Below, one piece after another: positions 15,939 to 24,353 of a stretch of DNA of 64,000 bases; position 1 is the first letter of the stretch, and each line of letters starts with the position of its first letter. The notes under the pieces are model-generated. The model made no database searches. It saw only the letters and a program-made list of their open reading frames with translations, and had not been told where the DNA came from. The stretch is from Glycomyces lechevalierae (GTDB lineage Bacteria > Actinomycetota > Actinomycetes > Mycobacteriales > Micromonosporaceae), in NCBI RefSeq assembly GCF_027622945.1, contig NZ_JAPZVQ010000019.1, positions 40,819-104,818 of the forward strand. Direction: 5' to 3'. A program made the translations under genes and the position numbers.

Positions 15939-16922
15939 CTACCAGCGGTCGTGGACCTGCGCGCGGATCTTCGCGTCGTACAGGTCGCGCACGGCGGCCA
16001 GCGTCGACTCCGACAGCGGCGCGAGGTCGGCGGCGGCCGCGTTCGCCCGCGCCTGTTCAGGGTTCCGCGCGCCCGGGATCACCGTGGAGACGCCCGGCTG
16101 CTGGATGAGCCAGCGCAGCGCGGTCTGCGCCGGGGTCGCGCCTTCCGGTGCGAGCGAAGCGAACTCGACGGCCGCCTCCACCCCCGTGGCGTAGTCGACG
16201 CCGGAGAACGTCTCGCCCTGGTCGAAGGCCTCGCCGTGGCGGTTGTAGTTGCGGTGGTCGTTCTCGGCGAACGCCGTGTCCTTGGTGTACTTGCCCGAGA
16301 GCAGGCCCGAGGCGAGCGGCACCCGCGCGATGATCCCGACCCCGGCCGCCTCGGCGGCGGGCAGGACGGCCTCGAGCGGCTTGAGGCGGAACGGGTTCAG
16401 GATGATCTGCACGCTCGCCGTGCCGGGCCGCGCGATCGCGGTCAGCGCCTCGTCGCAGGTCTCGACGCTCACGCCGTACGCGGCGATCCGCTCCTCCTCC
16501 ACGAGGGCGTCGAGCGCGTCGAAGACCGCGTCCGAGGAGTACACCGGGGTGGGCGGGCAGTGGAGCTGCACCAGGTCGAGCCGGTCGACGCCGAGGTTGA
16601 CGCGGGAGCGGTCCGTCCAGGCCCGGAAGTTCTCGAGCGTGTAGAGCGCCGGGTCGAGCGCGACACGCCGGCCCATCTTGGTGGCGACCAGGACCTGCGA
16701 GTCCGGGCGCTCCTTGCGGAAGCGGCCGATGAGCCGCTCCGAGCGGCCGTCGCCGTAGACGTCGGCGGTGTCGAAGAACGTCACGCCGGCCGCCACGGCC
16801 GCGTCGAGGACGGCGAGCGCGTCCTCCTCCTCGACCTCGCCCCAGTCGGCGCCGAGCTGCCAGGTGCCGAGCCCGACCACCGACACCCGCTGTCCGCTCC
16901 TGCCGAATACGCGCTGCTCCAT
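15939..16922 (-). CDS. aldo/keto reductase
   Basis: 327 residues, standard AKR length. Landmarks: GRSGQRVSVVGLGTWQLG at the N-terminus, FFDTADVYGDGRSERLIGRF with catalytic D and Y, LVATKMGRR with the catalytic Lys, and the NADPH-binding TVIPGARNPEQARANAAA near the C-terminus. Cytoplasmic NADPH-dependent carbonyl reductase; substrate cannot be told. ATG at 16922 follows a GGGGGGACC ribosome site. Single-gene unit ended by a strong hairpin. Confidence 0.92.
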   Translation of the reverse strand: MEQRVFGRSGQRVSVVGLGTWQLGADWGEVEEEDALAVLDAAVAAGVTFFDTADVYGDGRSERLIGRFRKERPDSQVLVATKMGRRVALDPALYTLENFRAWTDRSRVNLGVDRLDLVQLHCPPTPVYSSDAVFDALDALVEEERIAAYGVSVETCDEALTAIARPGTASVQIILNPFRLKPLEAVLPAAEAAGVGIIARVPLASGLLSGKYTKDTAFAENDHRNYNRHGEAFDQGETFSGVDYATGVEAAVEFASLAPEGATPAQTALRWLIQQPGVSTVIPGARNPEQARANAAAADLAPLSESTLAAVRDLYDAKIRAQVHDRW

Positions 16923-16995
16923 CGGTCCCCCCGAATCGTCGATCTGCCTGTCGCGGGCAAGTCTAGGGAGGCGGTCCGGGCGCGTCCAGCGGGTC

Positions 16996-17166
16996 TCAGT
17001 CGGCGGTGTCGGCGGCCTGGACGACGGTGTCGTACTCGGTGTCGTCGACACAGGTGCAGGAGACGACGGTGTCGTACTCGATCCCGGAGGCGGGGTCGGT
17101 CAGCACGCAGGCGACCTCGTCGCCGTCCCGTGAGTGCAGGACGGATCCTCCACGGCCACAGTCCAT
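16996..17166 (-). CDS. small cysteine-containing hypothetical protein
   Basis: 56-residue frame read MDCGRGGSVLHSRDGDEVAC then VLTDPASGIEYDTVVSCTC and a repeat-like DDTEYDTVVQAA. Nearly every third codon position is G or C, far better than chance and matching real genes here, and it fills an otherwise unexplained gap. Four cysteines (3, 20, 37, 39) could bind metal. A weak GGCGGGG site precedes the ATG. Divergent from the methyltransferase gene. No family recognised. Confidence 0.5.
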   Translation of the reverse strand: MDCGRGGSVLHSRDGDEVACVLTDPASGIEYDTVVSCTCVDDTEYDTVVQAADTAD

Positions 17167-17233
17167 CGGAACCCCGCCGGGCGGCCCGGGCGGACCGGAT
17201 TCCCCGCGCTGGCCTGCGGGTATAGTTCCGCCC

Positions 17234-18238
17234 GTGCGCTATTATGTTCAGTTTCCCGCTGGAACCGGCGAATTGGTCGCGGCGTCGATCGGTTCGCACG
17301 TCGACCGGCCCGAGGTCGTCTACGCCGACGAGAGCTCGATGATCTTCGAGTCGGACACGCGGCCGTCGCAGGTGGCGCAGATCCCGTTCGTGAAGAACTC
17401 CTTCACGGTCATCGCGGACACGGTGCGCGGCGACCTCGACCGGGGCGTGCTGGACCTCGCGGACGTGCTCCGCGACGGCGGGCTCGACGCCAACGCCGAC
17501 ACCTTCCGCGTGATGTTCCACGTCGACGGCGCACTCGTCTCGGTCAGTCCGCGTGCGAAGCGCGCGCTCGAGACGGAGATCGGGTACGCCTCGGGCCAGC
17601 GCATGGTCGGGCGCGGTTCGGGCGAGGAGTACTGGGTGGTCGGCAGGACCGACTTCGACCACCTGATGCTGTGCCGCCGCCACCTCCGGCCGAAGCGCGC
17701 GGCCAAGGCCGCCGGCGCGATCTCGCACGAGCTGTCGTCGCTGCTCGTCGCGGCGTCCCGCCCCGAATCGGGTGACGTGTTCCTCGACCCGTTCGCGGGG
17801 TCGGGCTCGTTCACCAACGCGCGCATGGCGTTCCCGGCGAAGCGCATCGTCTACTCGGACACGGACCTCGAACGGCTCCGCGAGGACTTCCCTGCGGCCG
17901 TGCTCAAGAGCCGGGAGATCGAGTTCCTCGACGAGGACGCGCTGAAGCTGCCGTCCATTGCGGATCATTCGGTCGACGTCATCGTCACCGACCCGCCGTG
18001 GGGCGAGTACGAAGAGCTGCCGCTGGAGCTGCCCGAGTTCCTGGACGCGACGGCCCGCTCCTTCGACCGGGTCCTGGACGCCGAGCACGGGCGGTTCGTG
18101 CTCCTGATCGCCCGCCGGGCCGCCCCGGAGGCCGAGCGGGCCTTGGCCGCCAACGGTTTCGCAATCGGCTCGGTCCACGAGATCCTCGTCAACGGCCACC
18201 CGGCCTCGGTCCTGGTCGGCGGACGCGAAGCGGCGTGA
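17234..18238 (+). CDS. TRM11/TrmG10-RlmL-like SAM-dependent RNA methyltransferase
   Basis: 334 residues from a GTG start. The N-terminal half is THUMP-like and the C-terminal half a class I methyltransferase with motif I VFLDPFAGSGSFTNAR (about 178-193) and motif IV VIVTDPPWGEYEEL (about 250). DPPW after a DPFxGSG motif marks N-methyltransferases acting on exocyclic or ring amines of guanine or adenine in RNA; tRNA m2G-type activity is likely but the site is unknown. A degenerate relative of this enzyme lies at 38344-39312. A hairpin overlaps its stop codon. Confidence 0.85.
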   Translation: MRYYVQFPAGTGELVAASIGSHVDRPEVVYADESSMIFESDTRPSQVAQIPFVKNSFTVIADTVRGDLDRGVLDLADVLRDGGLDANADTFRVMFHVDGALVSVSPRAKRALETEIGYASGQRMVGRGSGEEYWVVGRTDFDHLMLCRRHLRPKRAAKAAGAISHELSSLLVAASRPESGDVFLDPFAGSGSFTNARMAFPAKRIVYSDTDLERLREDFPAAVLKSREIEFLDEDALKLPSIADHSVDVIVTDPPWGEYEELPLELPEFLDATARSFDRVLDAEHGRFVLLIARRAAPEAERALAANGFAIGSVHEILVNGHPASVLVGGREAA

Positions 18239-18259
18239 GGGCCGAGACCCCCACGCCGC
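18230..18259 (+). terminator. hairpin at end of methyltransferase gene
   Basis: GCGGCGTG (18230-18237) pairs with CACGCCGC (18252-18259) around a 14-nt loop and overlaps the stop codon. A second hairpin, CCGCCGCG/CGCGGCGG at 18297-18316, overlaps the stop of the convergent gene, so the convergent pair is insulated in both directions. Confidence 0.5.
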
Positions 18260-18305
18260 CTTGACGAGTCGCGTGCCGGTCACGCCGGGCGCGACGCCGC
18301 CGCGC

Positions 18306-18707
18306 TCACGCGGCGGTGTTGATCTCGCCGAGGACCACCGCGAGCGCCCAGATGACGAACACGTCGAGCGCGATGATGAGCACCGCCCACCACGGGTAGT
18401 GCGGCAGGAAGAAGAACTGGTTGAGCGCCGAGACGATCGCCAGGCCGATGCCCGCGCCGTACGCCCAGCTCCGGCCCATGAGCACGAACACGCCCACGAA
18501 GGCCACGAGCGCGCCGAGGACGACGTGGATCCAGCCCCAGCCGGTCGTGTCGATCGCGAACGTGTAGTCCGTGACGGACACGAACAGCTCGTCCCGGGCG
18601 ATCGCGGCGATGCCCTCGAAGAGCTGGAACAGGCCCACGGTGAGCATGAGGCTGCCCGCGAGCACGGCCCCCGTGGTGGCCCAGGCGAGTCTTCCCTCGT
18701 CGGTCAT
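18306..18707 (-). CDS. DUF7144-like four-helix membrane protein
   Basis: 133 residues with four hydrophobic helices. The pattern GSLMLTVGLFQLFEGIAAI, then FAIDTTGWGWIHVVLGAL and SWAYGAGIGLAIVSALNQFF is that of small actinobacterial integral membrane proteins (DUF7144). ATG at 18707 with GAGGAGT at optimal distance. Function unknown; often near stress-related genes. Confidence 0.8.
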   Translation of the reverse strand: MTDEGRLAWATTGAVLAGSLMLTVGLFQLFEGIAAIARDELFVSVTDYTFAIDTTGWGWIHVVLGALVAFVGVFVLMGRSWAYGAGIGLAIVSALNQFFFLPHYPWWAVLIIALDVFVIWALAVVLGEINTAA

Positions 18708-18799
18708 GGCCCCGACTCCTCTCTGCCGACCGCTGCAGGCGGCCTCTCGGTCCTGTGTAGCCCGTGCGGGCCGCGCGGGTGCCGGAATCCGCGAATCGT

Positions 18800-20089
18800 T
18801 CAGGCCGTGCGCGCGCCCCGGGCTTCGACGGAGGCGCGGCCGATCACCTCGACGATCAAGGCGAGCACGGCGACCACGATCGCGACCGTGACGACCCCGG
18901 AGACGCCGGGGTGCCGCCACAGGACGATCCAGACGAGCCCGGCGAGGACGAGCCCGAGCTCGATCCCGCGTCGGTACCGCTGCACGAAGGCGCCGACCGC
19001 GCCGAAGGTGACCCCGGCGTTCGCCAGGCCCCGCGCGGCGGCGTTCCGGCCCGAGGCGCCGAGCCGGCGCGAGGCCCGCGCGGCCGTGCCGGGCCCGAGC
19101 AGCCAGCAGGCGACGGCCACGATGAGCGCGAGGACGGTGATGGTCTCGGCCGCGCTTTTGAGGAAGCGGGTCACGGTGTCGTACACGTTCGCGGCGGCCT
19201 CAGGCGAATGCACCGAGTCGCCGAGCCCCGCCAGGTACGCGCCGCGGCCGATCATGAGCGCCGCGGAGAGGAGGAGCATCCCGCCCGCGATGCAGAGCGC
19301 GCCGATGAGCAGGCCCCGGCGGCGGTCGGGCGCGACCACGATCCCCCCCGCGAGCAGCGCCAGCCCGGCGATCGGGAGCACCCACGCGGCGGCGTCCAGG
19401 AGGGAGGCGGCCGTGCGCATCTTCGGGAACGCCTCCGACTGGGCGATGGGGAAGTCCACGGACACCGCCGGGATGCGTTCGGCCAGCCCGAAACCGGAGT
19501 CCACCAGGCGTTCCTTGACCTTGGCGAGGACCGGGCCGAGGTCGAGCACGAGTTCATCGCCCTTGAGCTGCAGCGCGGTGTCGTCGCGCTCGCCGGTGAG
19601 GATGGCGACGAACGCGGTGTGAGCGCCGCGCATCGCCTCGCGCCACAGCTCGGTGAACTCGTCGGAGTACACGACGCGGTTGATCTGCTTGTCGATGAAG
19701 GACTCCACGCCCGAGGCGAGGGGCACCGCGAGGCGGTCGAGCACGTCCGGGGCGCCCTTGGTCTGGACCGCGTCGATCGCCTCGGCCACGAGGGCGTCCA
19801 CGTCCACCTGCTCGTCGATCGCGGCGCCGATCCGGAACGCCACCGCCGCGCGCACGGCGTCGTCGGCGTAGAGCGGCTCCATCGTGTCCAGGAACCTGTC
19901 GGTGTTCAGCACCTCGTTGCGGGCGTATACGGCCACGGCCGCGAGCGTGATCACGAGCGCGGCGAACACCAGCAGCACCGTCGACCCCGCCCAGCGCCAG
20001 CCTCCGTGACGCTTCCCTGCTCCGGCGGCCCGCGCGCGGAGCCGTTCGAGCTCCGCGCGCTCGGCGCGGCTCAACTCGGCATCGGCCAT
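18800..20089 (-). CDS. multi-pass membrane protein of unknown function
   Basis: 429 residues. A charged cytoplasmic N-terminus (ELSRAERAELERLRARAAG), one membrane helix, a long extracytoplasmic helical region of about 170 residues, then four more hydrophobic helices. No catalytic motif is visible. Start at ATG 20089 with AAGGAGCGAG. The layout with one helix, an outside domain and a C-terminal helix bundle is common in actinobacterial conserved membrane proteins without assigned role. Confidence 0.8.
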   Translation of the reverse strand: MADAELSRAERAELERLRARAAGAGKRHGGWRWAGSTVLLVFAALVITLAAVAVYARNEVLNTDRFLDTMEPLYADDAVRAAVAFRIGAAIDEQVDVDALVAEAIDAVQTKGAPDVLDRLAVPLASGVESFIDKQINRVVYSDEFTELWREAMRGAHTAFVAILTGERDDTALQLKGDELVLDLGPVLAKVKERLVDSGFGLAERIPAVSVDFPIAQSEAFPKMRTAASLLDAAAWVLPIAGLALLAGGIVVAPDRRRGLLIGALCIAGGMLLLSAALMIGRGAYLAGLGDSVHSPEAAANVYDTVTRFLKSAAETITVLALIVAVACWLLGPGTAARASRRLGASGRNAAARGLANAGVTFGAVGAFVQRYRRGIELGLVLAGLVWIVLWRHPGVSGVVTVAIVVAVLALIVEVIGRASVEARGARTA

Positions 20090-20365
20090 GGCCTCGCTCC
20101 TTCGGCCGGCGGCGACGCGCCGCCGGGCCCCCAGATCGTAATGCGGCCTATGCCCTGAAATGCAGGTTTCTCGGGTTCCGGCGGCATCCGAAAGCGACCA
20201 TCGCGAACCCCAGGACCAGTAGGACCCCGGCCGCCCGCAGCAGGCCGGCCGCGTCGACCGAGATCGATCGAATGCATCGGGAACATGCCGAGCGCGGCGG
20301 CGACCGGCCCGCCGACTCCCCTGACAGATCCGACAAGTCATCCATAATGGAATAAGGAGGCGAAC

Positions 20366-21337
20366 ATGAGCGTGCTCATCCCAGCGAGTCAGCGACGGGA
20401 TCTCTCGGAACTCGAGGACCGGATCGACCTCGGCCACGGCGACCGCGACGCCAAGCGGTCCGCGTACTGGACGATGCTGTCCCTCGCCGGGCTCATCGCG
20501 ACCGCCGGCGTCATCGGCGACTCGACCGCCACCGTCATCGGCGCGATGATCGTCGCGCCGCTCTCGACCCCGATCCTGGCCGTCGGGCTCGGCATCGTCA
20601 CCGGCAACGCCCCGCTCGTCGGGCGCTCGCTGCTGTACGTGCTCGCGAGCGTGTTCGTCGTGGTGGCCATCGGGTTCCTGTTCGCCCTGCTCCTGCCCAA
20701 CCCCACGAACGTGCTCTCCAACTCCCAGGTCGTCGGCCGCGTCTCCCCCACGCTCACCGACCTCGCGGCCGCCGTCGCGACCGGCTTCGCCGGCTCGATC
20801 GCGATCGCCCGCCGGGACGTGGGCGACGTCCTGCCCGGCGTCGCCATCGCCATCTCGCTCGTGCCGCCGCTCGGGGTCGTCGGCGTGTGCCTCGGCTCGC
20901 GCCAACCCGAACTGGCGCTCGGGGCGCTCGTCCTGTTCGCCTCCAACATGGTCGTGCTGATCATCGCGGCGGTCGTCGTCCTGATGACGGCCGGGTACGC
21001 GCGCGAGTCCTCCGCCGAGACGGGCACGCGCTGGCGGGGCCGCGCCTACGCGGCGCTCGCCGTCGTCCTGGTCGCGGTCGGGATCCCGATGACGCTCAAC
21101 TCGGTCACGTCCCTCTGGGCCGACCAGGTCCAGGCCCTCGCCGAGTCGTGGCTCAGCGACACCCCGGAGGCCGAGGTCAGCCAGGTGACCTGGAGCGGCC
21201 ACGGCCTGCTCGTCGACGTCCGCAGCCCCGATGAGCTGCCCGACATCGGCGAGCTCCAGGACGCGGTCGACAAGGCGCTGCCGACCGACCCGCCCGTGAC
21301 GGTGGTACACACGGTCGGCGAGCGGATCAGCGACTGA
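20366..21337 (+). CDS. DUF389 family membrane protein
   Basis: 323 residues. Core of the DUF389/TIGR00341 family: WTMLSLAGLIATAGVIGDS then TATVIGAMIVAPLSTPILA, and DVLPGVAIAISLVPPLGVVG, with about six membrane helices and a C-terminal soluble ferredoxin-like tail. Role unknown; these proteins are predicted to sit in the cell membrane. AAGGAGG lies six bases before the ATG, the best ribosome site in this part of the window. The 276-bp gap upstream shows no gene that I trust. Confidence 0.88.
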   Translation: MSVLIPASQRRDLSELEDRIDLGHGDRDAKRSAYWTMLSLAGLIATAGVIGDSTATVIGAMIVAPLSTPILAVGLGIVTGNAPLVGRSLLYVLASVFVVVAIGFLFALLLPNPTNVLSNSQVVGRVSPTLTDLAAAVATGFAGSIAIARRDVGDVLPGVAIAISLVPPLGVVGVCLGSRQPELALGALVLFASNMVVLIIAAVVVLMTAGYARESSAETGTRWRGRAYAALAVVLVAVGIPMTLNSVTSLWADQVQALAESWLSDTPEAEVSQVTWSGHGLLVDVRSPDELPDIGELQDAVDKALPTDPPVTVVHTVGERISD

Positions 21338-21346
21338 AACGCCCCC

Positions 21347-21805
21347 TCAGGCGGCCGCAGGGGCGGTCTCGGGGGCGAACTTGAAGGAGATCCGCTCCAT
21401 GAGGGCCTTGCGCTTGGTGTTGTGGAAGGACGCGATCCGCCACGCGCCGTCGGCCTCGCGCACGATCGTGTAAGTCTGGGCCTTCATGAGCTTCGCGTCC
21501 TCGGGTCGCTTGCCGCCCTTGACGACGTCCCCGTTGCTGGAGACGATCGCGGCGTCGGGGCCGATGAAGCGGACGGCGACGATCTCATCGGCGAGGTTGG
21601 TGCCCCTGAGGAACGAGCGGAACAGCGCGGCGTGCGAGCGGACGATCTCGTCGCGGCCCTGGTAGCGGGTGCCGACCCAGGTCACATAGGTGGCGTCGGC
21701 GGTGAAGCAGGCGCCGTAGGCATCGGCGTCCCCGGCATTCCAGGCGGCGACGGTCTGGCGGATGACGGCTTCGACGGCGTCGACGGCTTCGGTCTCGTTG
21801 TTCAC
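21347..21805 (-). CDS. SgcJ/EcaC-type SnoaL-like protein
   Basis: 152 residues. Alpha+beta cone of the NTF2/SnoaL superfamily: VIRQTVAAWNAGDADAYGAC then FTADATYVTWVGTRYQGRDE and AQTYTIVREADGAWRIASFH. Members of the SgcJ/EcaC group are small proteins near oxidoreductase or antibiotic genes, with unclear catalysis. GTG at 21805 (AGAGGAGC upstream) is preferred to a longer frame that crosses the MarR operator. Divergent from, and probably repressed by, the neighbouring MarR regulator. Confidence 0.85.
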   Translation of the reverse strand: MNNETEAVDAVEAVIRQTVAAWNAGDADAYGACFTADATYVTWVGTRYQGRDEIVRSHAALFRSFLRGTNLADEIVAVRFIGPDAAIVSSNGDVVKGGKRPEDAKLMKAQTYTIVREADGAWRIASFHNTKRKALMERISFKFAPETAPAAA

Positions 21806-21853
21806 GGAGGGCTCCTCTGGTAGCTTGGTGATCGAATACCTGCACTGAAACAT

Positions 21854-21873
21854 TATCTGCATTCATGCAGATA
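21854..21873. promoter_or_regulatory. MarR operator
   Basis: TATCTGCATTCATGCAGATA is a perfect inverted repeat (two 9-bp arms, 2-bp centre) in the 93-bp gap between the divergent SnoaL-like and MarR genes, 26 bp before the MarR start. AT-rich flanks suggest it overlaps both promoters. Confidence 0.75.
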
Positions 21874-21898
21874 TTAGATTAGCGAAGGCGACCCCGCG

Positions 21899-22354
21899 AT
21901 GTCAACACCCGATCTCCAGCGACTCGGCGCGATCTACCCGCGCTACCTCAACGCGATCGTCCTCCACGGCCTCGCGACCGCCCAAGCCGTCGGCCTCGGC
22001 CCCACCGACCTCTACGCGGTCGGCACCCTGACCTTCTACGGCCGCATGACCTCCGGCGACCTCGCCGCCAAGACCGGCCTCACCACCGGCGCCACCACCC
22101 GCCTCATCGACCGCCTCGAACAGCGCGGCCTCGTCCGCCGCATCACCGACCCCGCCGACCGCCGCCGGGTCCTCGTCGAGGCCGTCGACACCGACACCCT
22201 CGAACTCGACAGCGCCCTCGCCCCCGCCCGCGAAAAACTCGCCGAAGTCTTCGCCGACGCCTCCCCCGCCGAGATCGCCACCCTCACCGACCACTTCGAA
22301 CGTGCCGCCCCCGCCTTCCACGAGGCGATCGAGACCATCCGCAAGACCGCCTGA
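21899..22354 (+). CDS. MarR family transcriptional regulator
   Basis: 151 residues. Winged helix-turn-helix: LTFYGRMTSGDLAAKTGLTT then GATTRLIDRLEQRGLVRRIT and wing DPADRRRVLVEA. Flanking helices for dimerisation are present. Cytoplasmic repressor, normally released by a small aromatic ligand. It has no strong ribosome site (short leader gcgaaggcg before ATG). Divergent partner and perfect palindrome imply autoregulation and control of the SnoaL-like gene. Confidence 0.9.
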   Translation: MSTPDLQRLGAIYPRYLNAIVLHGLATAQAVGLGPTDLYAVGTLTFYGRMTSGDLAAKTGLTTGATTRLIDRLEQRGLVRRITDPADRRRVLVEAVDTDTLELDSALAPAREKLAEVFADASPAEIATLTDHFERAAPAFHEAIETIRKTA

Positions 22355-22481
22355 CACGCCGTCAGGTACGCGCGTCGAGATCGGCCTCGGCCAGGATCCC
22401 GCCGGTGACCCGCCGGTGCTTCGCCTTGTGAACGGCCAGGCGGGCTCGAATACTGGCTCCAGTCACAGAATGGAGTCTCTC

Positions 22482-22862
22482 TTGTTCACAACCTTCGCCA
22501 AGCGCGCGTTGATCGTCTGCGCCGCGATGACGGCCATCGTCATCGGCGCATCCGGGCAGGCCCAGGCCGCCAACGCCTACCTGATCCTCAGCGACCGCGA
22601 CGGGCGGCAGCTCGGGACCATGACCCATTTCGACGCCGAGACGGACACGTTCAGGGTCTGCGACACGCAGTCGGACGGATACGCGGTCACGGGCGTCCTC
22701 TACCGGGTCGGCGGGAGCGGCGACCTCTTGAAGATCTCGGACGGCTCGGACGCCGGGTGCAACTCCGCGAGCTACAACATCCGCAGCGGGTACACCTACT
22801 ACATGGATCTGAGCTGGGACGGGAACTTCGACATCTGGCGACGCATCCAGATCACCGAATAG
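22482..22862 (+). CDS. small secreted protein, beta-rich, unknown function
   Basis: 126 residues from TTG 22482, which has GGAG six bases upstream; ATG at 22470 is in frame but without a ribosome site. Sec signal FAKRALIVCAAMTAIVIGA with cleavage at AQAAN. Mature part is about 95 residues with two cysteines (VCDTQ and AGCNS) likely forming a disulfide, and beta-strand-like aromatic repeats (SGYTYYMDLSWDGNFDIW). Resembles small secreted hypothetical proteins of actinobacteria. Followed by a strong terminator. Confidence 0.75.
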   Translation: MFTTFAKRALIVCAAMTAIVIGASGQAQAANAYLILSDRDGRQLGTMTHFDAETDTFRVCDTQSDGYAVTGVLYRVGGSGDLLKISDGSDAGCNSASYNIRSGYTYYMDLSWDGNFDIWRRIQITE

Positions 22863-22871
22863 GGAATCGCC

Positions 22872-22897
22872 AGGGGCGCTTGGGAAAGCGCCCCTGA
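22872..22897 (+). terminator. strong hairpin terminator
   Basis: Perfect 11-bp stem, CAGGGGCGCTT and its complement around GGGA, nine bases after the stop of the secreted protein gene. Confidence 0.85.
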
Positions 22898-23009
22898 CGG
22901 CCACTCCGAGAACAGGCAGGCGCGAATGCGGGCACGGAACTCGCGGCCGAGGGCGACGTTCGCCTCCCTCCGGTCGGAACCGAACACGCCCCTCGAACGT
23001 CCGAACCGC

Positions 23010-23471
23010 ATGAAGCGACTCATGATCCTGCCCGTCGCGCTCCTCGCGTTGAGCGCCTGCGGCCTGCAGAACGGCGAGGCAGCCGACGACTCGGGGGCCG
23101 CGACCATGCCGGAACTGTCGTTCTCGGTCACCGAGATCGACGACGAACTCGAGGTCGTGATGGAGGCGAAGGTGGCGTTCGCGACCGACGGCTCCTGGGA
23201 GCGCACCGGCTCCGAACCCGGATCGGGGAAGCTCACGGCCGACGAGGTCGAGCGCATCGCCGAACTCGTGGAGGCCCCCGACTTCCCCACCGACCCCGAC
23301 TACGACACCATGTGCGCGGCCGTGATGCCGAACTACTCGTGGATCCTGTCCACAGGAGACGAACAGGTCTCCAACGGCAACGGCGGCTGCGTGTCCAGCG
23401 ACTCCGCCGCCGAGATCGTCGAGATCATCCAGGACGCCACCGACGTCGGCCCCACTCGCGCGACAACCTAG
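23010..23471 (+). CDS. putative lipoprotein
   Basis: 153 residues. Lipoprotein signal MKRLMILPVALLALSACG with lipobox LSAC (Cys 17). The mature domain is acidic with YDTMCAAVMPNYSWILSTG and GGCVSSDSAAEIVEII; the two cysteines could pair. The frame is open upstream to 22926 but the lipoprotein start fixes 23010. Ribosome site weak. No family recognised; anchored to the outer face of the membrane. Confidence 0.75.
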   Translation: MKRLMILPVALLALSACGLQNGEAADDSGAATMPELSFSVTEIDDELEVVMEAKVAFATDGSWERTGSEPGSGKLTADEVERIAELVEAPDFPTDPDYDTMCAAVMPNYSWILSTGDEQVSNGNGGCVSSDSAAEIVEIIQDATDVGPTRATT

Positions 23472-23521
23472 CCGCACACTCGGGAGGGGCCTGCACCTCG
23501 GCAGCACCTTCGACTGGGCCC

Positions 23522-24244
23522 CTACCCGAGCGTTCCGACGATTCCCATGGCCGCCAACAGAACCACGACCAACCCGATCCAAACGATGAGAACGCGCGGG
23601 CGCGGCACCGGGCCATCGCGCAGAACCCTGACACCGAGCGGCACCAAGGCGATCGCGAGCCCGCAGACCGCCACCACCGACAGCGGCGTGGTGCCCTTGA
23701 GGACGCCCAACGGCAGCAGCGCCATCGATGCGAGCGCGGCGGACCGCACGACGCCGAGCACGCCGGGGCCGAAGACGCCGCTGCGGAACGCGCCGATCGC
23801 GAGGACGATCCAGCCGGCCAGGATCGCGACCGAGAACGCGCTCATGAGATGCCAAGCGCCGTAAGCGTCGGCGACCGCGCGGGTGGCCGCCTCCGGCCCC
23901 TGGTCGGCGGCCAGACGGAACGCGAGATGGTCGACCCCGGCGTGGAACGTGCGGGCGAACAGGCCGAAGACGGCCATCGCGCCGCCCCACAGCGCCAAGC
24001 GCGGCCGCGTCCGGCCGATACGCGCGGCGAGGACGGCGACGGCCGGCCACAGGAGCACGTTCCCGGCGAGGAAGCACGTGTACGCCGCGGTCATGAGTCC
24101 CGGGTTCGCGGCGAAGGCCTCGAGCTGCGCGGGGAAGAAGAAGTCGGGGCCGATGCGGAGCAGGACGCCCGCGAGGAGCAGCAGCGGGCCGAGGACGAGG
24201 GCGGTGCCGCCGAGCCAGCGGCCGGGGAAGGTCGATTCGTTCAT
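23522..24244 (-). CDS. multi-pass membrane protein
   Basis: 240 residues, seven or eight hydrophobic helices, short loops (GRWLGGTALVLGPLLLLAGV; GAWHLMSAFSVAILAGWIVL). No catalytic signature. Divergent from the two-component system with 109 bp between, and it could be under its control. Function unknown. Confidence 0.8.
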   Translation of the reverse strand: MNESTFPGRWLGGTALVLGPLLLLAGVLLRIGPDFFFPAQLEAFAANPGLMTAAYTCFLAGNVLLWPAVAVLAARIGRTRPRLALWGGAMAVFGLFARTFHAGVDHLAFRLAADQGPEAATRAVADAYGAWHLMSAFSVAILAGWIVLAIGAFRSGVFGPGVLGVVRSAALASMALLPLGVLKGTTPLSVVAVCGLAIALVPLGVRVLRDGPVPRPRVLIVWIGLVVVLLAAMGIVGTLG

Positions 24245-24353
24245 GCCCCAACCTTCGGCGGGCGAGAGCGCGGCCGCGTCGGACCGCAGCCTGGTCTCGC
24301 TCGTCAGACCGAGGTATGACGACACCTGAGCGGGCGCGGGATACCGTTTCGCC

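Noticed and set aside
20148..20345. Minus-strand 65-residue frame with a hydrophobic stretch in the gap before the DUF389 gene
   Set aside because: No ribosome site, poor codon bias in the first half and no recognisable family; kept only as a remote possibility.
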